Shown one piece after another: positions 34,817-42,206 of a DNA stretch of 64,000 nt. Position numbers and translations under genes: made by a program. The stretch is taken from NCBI GenBank assembly GCA_951813075.1, contig OX638343.1, positions 1,172,149-1,236,148 of the forward strand, in the 5' to 3' direction. Under the pieces are notes generated by a model. It made no database searches. It saw only the letters and a program-made list of their open reading frames with translations, and had not been told where the DNA came from. Position 1 is the first letter of the stretch. Every line of letters begins with the position of its first letter. Origin of the DNA: Arenicellales bacterium (lineage in GTDB: Bacteria; Pseudomonadota; Gammaproteobacteria; Arenicellales; JAJDZL01).

Positions 34817-35689
34817 ATGCGAGTTGCAAGATACACAATCGCCGCCGTAGTGACGACGATACTGTCTTTAGCCCTAATTTCGACCGCGGCAGGTGCATCC
34901 AAGCGACTGGACCTTGACGGCCAAGCCATCACCGGTCACGAGGTCCTCAATGGTCAGGGAGGCAAGATCCGAAAGGTGGTGTTCTCCACCGCAGTTTCAG
35001 TTCCTGGTGGGGAATTCCGGGCTTTTATGTCGGAAGAAATTCTGCAAGAAAAGCATTCCATTGTCAGTATTTACTGGCATGGGGATGACGCTAGTGGGAA
35101 AATCAGGTCCTCAAGGATTGCGAATTCACAAGCCCGAGGCGTCATGCAAAAGGGTGGACCGAGGGTGGCCGTTGTCAGACCGCACGGCTTCAGCAAGTAT
35201 AACTGGAGGCAGGTATCTGAAATCCGGCTCCAGATAGCGCTGGTGGAATACCTCAGCCGAACCTTCGGTGTGAAGAAATTTAACCTCTTCGGTCATAGTG
35301 GCGGTGGCCTTGTTGCCATCGCGGTGGCACAGGAGAGACCGGAATTAGTCGCAACAGTTGGTTTGGCGTCACCAAAGCTGGCAGTTCGCATTCATTATTC
35401 ACGCCACGAAGGCGGCATTCCGAGCCGGTACTCCAGACAGTATGATCCGATTAATCATATCAGAAAGCTCTCACCCGAGGTTCCAGTGTTGATCGTCTAC
35501 GATCTGCGAGACAAAATAGTCAAAAAAGGGGGTGTACTGCCCTACACTAAAAAGGCTGAAAAACTCGGCCTGAAAGTGCGGCTGGTTTCAGTGAAAACCA
35601 ACGCCCATCCCTACCACGACACTCTGTGGCTTCTGGGTCGTGAACTATGGAAACCCGAAAACAGCGATTTCCGTCCTCGAGAAGAATAA
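34817..35689 (+). CDS. Exported alpha/beta-hydrolase-fold protein
   Basis: A roughly 290-residue protein with an N-terminal signal or anchor (MRVARYTIAAVVTTILSLAL then ISTAAGA) and an alpha/beta hydrolase core. The nucleophile elbow is FGHSGGG, with the oxyanion region around IYWHGDDA, an acid candidate in IVYDLRDKIV and a histidine near the end (NAHPYHDTLWL). The substrate cannot be told. I favour the ATG at 34817 because it gives a clean signal peptide and has GGAG upstream; ATGs at 34787 and 34808 are alternatives. It stands alone between trpG (divergent) and a gene-poor region. Confidence 0.75.
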   Translation: MRVARYTIAAVVTTILSLALISTAAGASKRLDLDGQAITGHEVLNGQGGKIRKVVFSTAVSVPGGEFRAFMSEEILQEKHSIVSIYWHGDDASGKIRSSRIANSQARGVMQKGGPRVAVVRPHGFSKYNWRQVSEIRLQIALVEYLSRTFGVKKFNLFGHSGGGLVAIAVAQERPELVATVGLASPKLAVRIHYSRHEGGIPSRYSRQYDPINHIRKLSPEVPVLIVYDLRDKIVKKGGVLPYTKKAEKLGLKVRLVSVKTNAHPYHDTLWLLGRELWKPENSDFRPREE

Positions 35690-36592
35690 AGTCCTCGCAA
35701 AGCGAGAAAGCATCGGGTGATTAGGCATTCTTTATTATTTTTGACACTAACGGATAGGTAATCGAACACATATTCAAATGTTGCATGCAGCATTTGAATA
35801 TGAATTGAACTCTCCAGCGACAACTTTCTTCGTCGCTTTCCGCGGCTGCTGATAACGGAAATTCGCCACGTATCCAAAGAGCATCGAACTTATTGCGCTC
35901 TACCTCTGACATGGAGAATCCCGGCAACTCGTAAGTAGCCAACCGTCCGTCCGGTGATTCAATGCTTTGTTTCAACAAAGATGGTGCAACGTTTTCCGCA
36001 ATGAGAAAACTCGCCGAACCTTACCTGAGATCAACCAATACCCAAGGTATCGGAAATACTTCCCGTTATCTGTGATTTTCGCCTGGAAAAACTACCCCGT
36101 TAAGCGGCAACAAGGTGAGCTTCAGATCGGGATATTTAGTCAAATCGAGGAAGATTCAAGGACCAAAGTGCGTCCTTTTTTCACTCCATTGTTGCACTCG
36201 CGCTCAAGCAAGTGCAGTCTTGTTGACTTTGTCGAGCTCCGATCAGTATGACAACAGCTAACTGTCTGAGCAAGCTGTTTATATTTGCCAGGTGTGTTTC
36301 TCGCTCAATCATCTTGTACCGAAATTGCGCAAAATCCAACGCAAATCGTATCATGAGAACCTTGTATTGAATTTTTTGAATACCGAGCATTAGCCGAATG
36401 AAAAATTTGCCATCCAAAGTCAAACACAAATTTCGTTGGGTCACACTGTTCCATTTTCAAAATCCGGCATCTGCCCAACCTGCAATTCCCCAGCCTCCAA
36501 ATTTGCATGTTGAACGCAAATTCCTTGTACGATTTCAAATAAAATCTCTACTGTTAACTAAACATCAATTAATCTACGGCTTGGAAATCTGA
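35690..36592. other. Gene-poor region between the hydrolase and pyrE
   Basis: About 900 bases with no convincing gene. Several frames of 65-95 codons exist on both strands but lack ribosome sites and known motifs; some may be remains of decayed genes. The clear structure is the 34-bp palindrome at 35769-35802. The pyrE promoter should lie near the right end. Confidence 0.5.
35769..35802. repeat. 34-bp near-perfect palindrome
   Basis: Two 17-base half sites, CATATTCAAATGTTGCA and TGCAGCATTTGAATATG, are reverse complements except for one position, which would be a U-G pair in RNA. There is no spacer. It lies about 80 bases after the hydrolase gene and lacks a T-tract. It could be a regulator binding site, an RNA stem or a recombination site. 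Confidence 0.7.
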
Positions 36593-37249
36593 ATGACCAC
36601 CACCGATAAACTGCATCTGGACTTTCTTTCGGTAGCGTACGAACATGGCGCCTTGCAGTTCGGCGAATTCGTTCTGAATTCAGGACGTGTAAGTCCGTAT
36701 TTTCTCAACACCGGACTTTTTTCGAGTGGGGAAACTCTTTCTTCACTAAGCTGCTTCTATGCACAGGTGATCACACAGAGAGTCAGTAGCGAATTCATGA
36801 TCTACGGCCACGCGTACAAGGGAATTCCACTGGCCGCCGCCACTGCCATGGAACTTCATCGCCAGCACGGGATTTCGGTTCAATTCGCATTCAACCGAAA
36901 AGAAGCCAAAGATCATGGCGACACCGGCTGGACGGTTGGGGCGCCTTTGGCAGGCCAAGTGATCATCGTTGAAGACGTGATTACATCTGGAGTGTCGATT
37001 GATCGGGCGGTCGAGATCATTCGTGACCAAGGGGCAACTCCGACAGCCGTGGTGATATCCCTGGATCGAATGGAACGCTCGGCTGACTCCGATCAGTCTG
37101 CAGTGGCCAATGTCGGTCGCAGGTACAATATCGATGTTTATTCGGTTGCAACAGTTTATGATTTAATTGATTTTGTATCTAACACCAGCGAATTGAGGCA
37201 ATATGTTTCGCCGCTCAAAGCATATGTTGATCGATACGTTGTGAATTGA
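36593..37249 (+). CDS. pyrE: Orotate phosphoribosyltransferase PyrE
   Basis: A 218-residue enzyme of pyrimidine synthesis that turns orotate and PRPP into OMP. The N-terminal signature LQFGEFVLNSGRVSPYFLN, the YGHAYKGIPLA loop and the PRPP motif VIIVEDVITSGVSIDRA are all present. GGAA lies eight bases before the ATG at 36593. It precedes the NDUFA9-like gene by 33 bases. Confidence 0.97.
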   Translation: MTTTDKLHLDFLSVAYEHGALQFGEFVLNSGRVSPYFLNTGLFSSGETLSSLSCFYAQVITQRVSSEFMIYGHAYKGIPLAAATAMELHRQHGISVQFAFNRKEAKDHGDTGWTVGAPLAGQVIIVEDVITSGVSIDRAVEIIRDQGATPTAVVISLDRMERSADSDQSAVANVGRRYNIDVYSVATVYDLIDFVSNTSELRQYVSPLKAYVDRYVVN

Positions 37250-37282
37250 TGTAACGTTTTCTATTATTTCCAAATCTACGAT

Positions 37283-38239
37283 ATGTCCATATACCATCCG
37301 AAAAACGCCGTAATATTTGGAGGTGCTGGTTTCGTTGGCCGCAACCTGACGCATGAACTCGCCAAACAGGATTGGAATATCTCGGTCGTTACACGTCGGC
37401 CTCATCGACATCGAGATCTTCTTGTTATGCCAACGGTAAAACTCATCGAAGTCGAACAGCTGGATTCCGAAACAATTCGTTCTGTAGTGCGAGAAAACGA
37501 TACGGTGATCAATCTCGTCGGTATTCTGCACGAATCACGACGACAATCTTTCGAGGCAATCCATACACAGCTGCCCGGCAGCATCGCCGAGATTGGTGTT
37601 GAGAAAAACATCCGCAGGCTTATCCATATCAGCGCACTTGGCGCTGATGTCAATGCGCCAAGTCGATATCTTCAAAGCAAGGGCCACGGAGAACGCGCTT
37701 TGTCTGATAGGAAGCATCAGGGGCTGCATTATGACATCATTCGCCCGTCCATAGTCTTCGGACCAGACGATTCGTTCACCCGGTTGTTCGCCAAATTGCT
37801 GAAACTTTCCAAAGTCATATTTTTTGTCATCTCTCCAGACGCTAAAATGCAGCCAGTCTACGTCGGTGATCTGGTCAACTGTATCCTGCACGCAGTGAAT
37901 CAGCAACACAGTTCGTGCAGTTCCTTTGATGTCGCCGGTCCGGAAGTGTTTACGTTTTACGAACTGATCCGTTCAATTGATGAACTGTCGGGCGGACGTC
38001 ACCGACTGATCCGTCTGAATGATTCCCTGACAAGATTAGTCGCAACATTCGCACAGTTCGCACCGGGGAAACTACTGACACCTGACAACATTCTTTCTCT
38101 TCAAGTACCCAATGTCATCCAGATGGAACAACCTGAGCCTTACGGTGCACAATCCAGACGATTTGAGGATACCGCGGCTTTCTGGCTTGAACCACAAACC
38201 GAACGACTGGATACCTACAGAACCCAGGCCGGGCGCTGA
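37283..38239 (+). CDS. NAD(P)-binding SDR-type protein, NDUFA9-like
   Basis: A 318-residue atypical short-chain-dehydrogenase-fold protein of the family related to the NDUFA9 subunit of complex I. The Rossmann motif is AVIFGGAGFVGRNL at the N-terminus. It continues with VINLVGIL, HISALGADVNAPSRYLQSKG and IIRPSIVFGPDDSFTRLF. The catalytic YxxxK is replaced by SRYLQSK, so Y and K remain with the usual spacing. Its bacterial role is not established; it is often found beside cca, as here. Confidence 0.88.
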   Translation: MSIYHPKNAVIFGGAGFVGRNLTHELAKQDWNISVVTRRPHRHRDLLVMPTVKLIEVEQLDSETIRSVVRENDTVINLVGILHESRRQSFEAIHTQLPGSIAEIGVEKNIRRLIHISALGADVNAPSRYLQSKGHGERALSDRKHQGLHYDIIRPSIVFGPDDSFTRLFAKLLKLSKVIFFVISPDAKMQPVYVGDLVNCILHAVNQQHSSCSSFDVAGPEVFTFYELIRSIDELSGGRHRLIRLNDSLTRLVATFAQFAPGKLLTPDNILSLQVPNVIQMEQPEPYGAQSRRFEDTAAFWLEPQTERLDTYRTQAGR

Positions 38240-38262
38240 CTACTTAAACAGCAGATATTGCT

Positions 38263-39489
38263 ATGCCCTCGTCGAGGTCGGTCTCTACAATTGAAGAACT
38301 CGATTGCTATCTTGTAGGAGGTGCTGTGCGCGACCAGTTGCTCGGAATTTCTGAGAATTCCGACCGCGATTGGGTGGTAGTCGGTGCGACGCCAGAAATT
38401 ATGTTGTCGCTGGGGTTTAAGAAAGTCGGATTGGATTTTCCGGTATTCCTGCATCCAAAATCACATGAAGAATATGCGCTCGCCCGAACCGAACGAAAAT
38501 CCGGTCGCGGCTACAAGGGGTTCGTGGTCGATACATCGTCTGACGTTACGCTTGAACAAGACCTGTATCGAAGAGACCTTACGGTGAATTCGATGGCGAT
38601 CGCAAGTGATGGTACTTTGATTGACCCATATGGTGGGAAATCCGACTTGGAAAATGGTCTGCTCCGACATGTCTCCGAACACTTTGTCGAAGATCCGCTG
38701 CGCGTATTGAGAGTTGCACGATTTGCTGCCCGTTTATTTTCAAAAGGGTTTATTGTCGACCGTCCGACACTAGAACTGATGCGAGCAATCTCAGATTCAG
38801 GAGAACTGTCAGACCTCGCGGCGGAAAGAGTCTGGCAGGAAGTCCAAACAGCACTCGGGGAAAACAATCCTTCCGTATTCTTCAATGTCCTGCATGTCTG
38901 TGGTGCACTTGAACGGCTTTTTCCGGAGTTGCAAGAGCTGTACGACAACACAGATTCAGCATCGGCATCACATGTGTTCGAGGCTTTAGACCATGCGGCG
39001 AGAATTTCAAATGATGTTGCTCATCGTTTTGCGGTTATCACCTATCTGATTGGAAAACAGAAAAGTAGTGGTAATTTCGCGGACAACGACTCAAGTGAGT
39101 CTGAAGCTCTTGATACTGTCCGTGTTTTCTGTGAACGACTGAAAGTGCAGGTCAAATTTAAAACACTCTCAGTTCAAATCGTCCGCTACGCTGATCAAGT
39201 TGGTCGAATCAAAGAACTCTCTACAGAAGAAATTGTAGACATGATTCGAGGGCTGGATGGTCTGCGCAATCGCGCACAGTTCGAACGATTCCTGAGTACT
39301 TGCTCGACTGTATTGAAAACCCGATCAATTACAGCCACTGAAGTTGAGTCGGCAATCAGCTCGTTAAATTTGTTTCGTGACCAAATAAGTAATGTAGATG
39401 CTCATGCTCTATCGAAAATCTATTCCTCCGACAACTTGCGAATACAGGTTCGGCTTGCACAAATTGCTGCAATTGAGCAAATCAGGTAA
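38263..39489 (+). CDS. cca: CCA tRNA nucleotidyltransferase
   Basis: A 408-residue class II tRNA nucleotidyltransferase that adds or repairs the 3' CCA end. The head has YLVGGAVRDQLLG and RDWVVVGATPEIM, typical of gammaproteobacterial Cca. It is followed by EYALARTERKSG, the RRDLTVNSMA motif and EDPLRVLRVARFAARL. At 408 residues it is near the length of the shorter Cca forms; the family's HD phosphohydrolase motif is not clearly seen. It starts 23 bases after the NDUFA9-like gene. Confidence 0.95.
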   Translation: MPSSRSVSTIEELDCYLVGGAVRDQLLGISENSDRDWVVVGATPEIMLSLGFKKVGLDFPVFLHPKSHEEYALARTERKSGRGYKGFVVDTSSDVTLEQDLYRRDLTVNSMAIASDGTLIDPYGGKSDLENGLLRHVSEHFVEDPLRVLRVARFAARLFSKGFIVDRPTLELMRAISDSGELSDLAAERVWQEVQTALGENNPSVFFNVLHVCGALERLFPELQELYDNTDSASASHVFEALDHAARISNDVAHRFAVITYLIGKQKSSGNFADNDSSESEALDTVRVFCERLKVQVKFKTLSVQIVRYADQVGRIKELSTEEIVDMIRGLDGLRNRAQFERFLSTCSTVLKTRSITATEVESAISSLNLFRDQISNVDAHALSKIYSSDNLRIQVRLAQIAAIEQIR

Positions 39490-39524
39490 TGCAATTCCCT
39501 GAGTTCGGTCAGAACACGAGTCGT

Positions 39525-39932
39525 TTATCGTTGTGACCATTGCGAAATACCCTTGACAATAAAATAAATCAACCAAACCGGCAATGATACGATTAGTGTG
39601 GAGAGTGCTACTCCGGCAGGTCCCAGCAATCCACCGATGGTCGCAGCCAAAGCACACAGGGGAGCAAAAATCACAACTGAAAAAAATGCAGCCTTCCGAC
39701 TCTGAAGGAACAGTTTTTGAAACGCATATGTAAGCAACATCCCGCACGGCCACGAAACCAATAAAGTCAGATACGATGAGGCATCTCTAGGAAGGAGAAG
39801 CGTAGGAGCCTCCGATTGAAAACTCATTAATCCGAAACGGATCAGGTAGAGCACGACAACGGAAATCGGAACCCAAATCGAATACAAAAACGTTTTGAGA
39901 ATAGCGCGGGGGTGTTCCGAAGCGAGTTTCAC
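39525..39932 (-). CDS. Small multi-pass membrane protein of unknown function
   Basis: A 135-residue protein with about four hydrophobic segments (for example WVPISVVVLYLIRFGLM, LVSWPCGMLLTYAF, AFFSVVIFAPLCALAATIGG and VSLPVWLIYFIVKGI). I recognise no family. It is convergent with cca and lies about 67 bases after the amidotransferase gene on the same strand, so it may be the tail of the sox-linked operon or an independent gene. Confidence 0.65.
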   Translation of the reverse strand: MKLASEHPRAILKTFLYSIWVPISVVVLYLIRFGLMSFQSEAPTLLLPRDASSYLTLLVSWPCGMLLTYAFQKLFLQSRKAAFFSVVIFAPLCALAATIGGLLGPAGVALSTLIVSLPVWLIYFIVKGISQWSQR

Positions 39933-39999
39933 GATTCGTTATGATTTTTCAATGATCGAACAGATGTCAATCCACCTCGAACGAAATGCGGCTGTCGTT

Positions 40000-40866
40000 T
40001 TATTTGCTTGATGTGCTCGGCAGTACGAGAAATTTTATCCAGTTACGAGCTTCCAAACGACGAACCTCATCATCAAGAATATCCTCATCGATTCCGAGAT
40101 TCCATGCTGCATCCTTGCGATTGGGATCTTCATACAACGCATCCAGTCTATTCGTATACTCCTTGATCTCCGAGGCATCCGCGAAAAATCCCATCCGAAT
40201 CAATCGCTCCTCCCGACATCGTATCAATGCAGCCATTTCTTTTGTGTTGTATTCGGGGTGGTACTGAATTGACCACATGATTCCGTTGTCGTGCGAAATC
40301 TCCAATGCCTGTACTTCAGATACGGAATTTGCAGCCAATACCTTTGAATTGGGAGGGGGTACAGATACTTCGTCCTCGTGGCTGGCGAAAACATCAAATA
40401 CTTTGTTTTTCCCTCTATACATCGGATGGTCCAATCCGTCATCAGTCAAGCGAATTTTCCGCCCAAATCCCATTTCGCGTCCTTTGGGATTGATATCAAC
40501 CTTTCCACCAGCAGCAACCGTGCCTACCTGCAATGCCCAGCAACTTCCAAAACTCGGTACGCCTTGCCTGAAAAATTCACGCTGCAACTCAATCTGAGAA
40601 CGAACAGCGGGATTGTCGGAATCCGTCACAGACAAGTTCGATCCAGTCATTGCCGCACCATCGTAAGAATTGAGTTCAACGCCAAACGGTACTCTCGCAT
40701 CGGTATCTGCCGGTGTGACAACATCAACAATCGCATTCGGTGCGATTGACAGCAACATTTCCCGGTATAGATCACTTGCCAGCGACATACCGCCGACAGC
40801 CAACTCATCACGAGATGATTTCCCGTAACCTTCGACGACCAGAAACTTGAGATTCTCTTTAATCAT
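40000..40866 (-). CDS. Class I glutamine amidotransferase-like protein in the sox operon
   Basis: A 288-residue GATase1-fold protein. The triad is visible: C109 in PSFGSCWALQVG, then H203 and E205 in IQYHPEYN. It has no synthase domain, so it is a stand-alone GuaA-like or gamma-glutamyl-hydrolase-like enzyme. It lies 21 bases after a HAD hydrolase and at the end of the sarcosine oxidase genes. A role in splitting a gamma-glutamyl or amide derivative of a methylated amine is possible but is only inferred from context. Confidence 0.85.
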   Translation of the reverse strand: MIKENLKFLVVEGYGKSSRDELAVGGMSLASDLYREMLLSIAPNAIVDVVTPADTDARVPFGVELNSYDGAAMTGSNLSVTDSDNPAVRSQIELQREFFRQGVPSFGSCWALQVGTVAAGGKVDINPKGREMGFGRKIRLTDDGLDHPMYRGKNKVFDVFASHEDEVSVPPPNSKVLAANSVSEVQALEISHDNGIMWSIQYHPEYNTKEMAALIRCREERLIRMGFFADASEIKEYTNRLDALYEDPNRKDAAWNLGIDEDILDDEVRRLEARNWIKFLVLPSTSSK

Positions 40867-40887
40867 TCCCTATCCAATATTAATTCA

Positions 40888-41649
40888 CTAAGTATCCAAC
40901 ATCTGAAGAATGCCGGGCAACTCCGAATAACTGCGGCACACCGCGTCAGCTGTCGTATCTTGCGCATCAGTGTCGCGTGTCGCAGTGAATAAAATCGCTT
41001 TCATCCCCAATGCATGGGCTCCCTTGACATCGTTATGTTCCCGATCACCGATATGCACCATCTCCTTCAAATCAACACCAAGTTGAGTTGCTGCGGAATG
41101 AAATATTGCGGGATCGGGTTTGGATTTTCCAACCTCGTCCGAAAACGCAAACCCGCTGAAATGCTGGAGTAACCCGTGCATATCAAGCCATCTGCGCAAA
41201 TTTCTGCCCGGCGATATGATCGTATCAGACACCACAGCCAACGGATATTCTTTTGAAATTTCCTCAAGAGCTGCACCCACCCCATCGACCGGGTTCGGCG
41301 GAATCTCAATTTCCATGTCTTCCAACGTCGCTACCGTATCAACAAATTCCCGTTGCGATAGCGTGCGACCCAGTTCGTTCAATATGTAACTAATTCGCTC
41401 ATTGACAGTCCAGGTCACGTATTCATCATGCCACACCCGATTGTATTCGTCATTGACTTCCTCATACACTCTGCTGACGACTTGCAACGAAATTGGATCA
41501 TTCTTATTCAGTACGTTCCACACAACGTAATGACGTTCGTCACGCTTTGAACGCAACCCGAGTGCAGCTCGTTTCGGTTCGTCGGAGTCATCGTCAATTA
41601 CCGTGTCCCACAGGTCAAAAGTAATCGCTTTGATATTTTTACCTGCCAC
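40888..41649 (-). CDS. HAD-superfamily hydrolase
   Basis: A 253-residue haloacid-dehalogenase-fold phosphatase. Motif I is ITFDLWDTVID (the second aspartate of DxD is replaced by tryptophan-aspartate, FDLWDT), as in HAD-IA proteins. Motif II lies in LAVVSDT, and motifs III and IV are in KSKPDPAIF and HIGDREHNDVKGA. The substrate is unknown. It sits between soxG and the amidotransferase with small gaps, so it probably acts in the same catabolic route. Confidence 0.88.
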   Translation of the reverse strand: MAGKNIKAITFDLWDTVIDDDSDEPKRAALGLRSKRDERHYVVWNVLNKNDPISLQVVSRVYEEVNDEYNRVWHDEYVTWTVNERISYILNELGRTLSQREFVDTVATLEDMEIEIPPNPVDGVGAALEEISKEYPLAVVSDTIISPGRNLRRWLDMHGLLQHFSGFAFSDEVGKSKPDPAIFHSAATQLGVDLKEMVHIGDREHNDVKGAHALGMKAILFTATRDTDAQDTTADAVCRSYSELPGILQMLDT

Positions 41650-41684
41650 TATGCACCACCAAACGAAGACGCAATGGCCTCATT

Positions 41685-42206
41685 TCAGATATTGAACTCG
41701 CGAATATTCTGTCTGCACCAATGCCAGAAATCCGTTCCGAAACTCTGCAGAACATAAACATCAAAACAATCTGAACGACAATGTATTGTTGCTGTAAAGT
41801 GCCCGATCAGACTGGTTATAACGTCGCCTTCTTTCATAGCATCAATATCAGCCGGACATCCCTTCTTGAGAAAATCTCGACGCGATGAACCTAGTACCCG
41901 GACAATTGTTCGGGCCGAAGAAAGATCTGTCACAGTTGCATCAGTAGAAACAAACAACTCGCGCAGTGAATTGAGTGTCTCTTCAACCGGACGGGATTCA
42001 GATTCGAACATCCATTCTCCGGGGCCATTCCACATCATTACCGCATCGTCTCCGAGACATGAACGTCCATCGTGTGGAAGACTCTCTATTCCAAATGTCT
42101 TCAAAATGTCACCCGCGGCTTCAGATTCGAGCCCATGAATCTGGAACAGCGTTTCAACAAACCGCTCTTGAAGAGCGACACTGGGTATCGATCTGCCTTC
42201 AACCAC
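41685..42206 (-). CDS. soxG: Sarcosine oxidase gamma subunit
   Basis: A roughly 173-residue gamma subunit of heterotetrameric sarcosine oxidase, related to the GcvT fold. Recognisable stretches are PGEWMFESESRPVEETLNSL, ATVTDLSSARTIVRVLGSSR, DFLKKGCPADI and FTATIHCRSDCFDVYVLQSF. I chose the GTG at 42206 because AAAGGAG lies nine bases upstream; the longer frame begins with TTG at 42233 and has no ribosome site. It overlaps the end of soxA by eight bases. Confidence 0.9.
   Translation of the reverse strand: MVEGRSIPSVALQERFVETLFQIHGLESEAAGDILKTFGIESLPHDGRSCLGDDAVMMWNGPGEWMFESESRPVEETLNSLRELFVSTDATVTDLSSARTIVRVLGSSRRDFLKKGCPADIDAMKEGDVITSLIGHFTATIHCRSDCFDVYVLQSFGTDFWHWCRQNIREFNI

Noticed and set aside
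35721..35978. 85-codon minus-strand frame in the gene-poor region before pyrE
   Set aside because: It runs across the 34-bp palindrome, has no ribosome site and no family match that I know; possible gene decay only.
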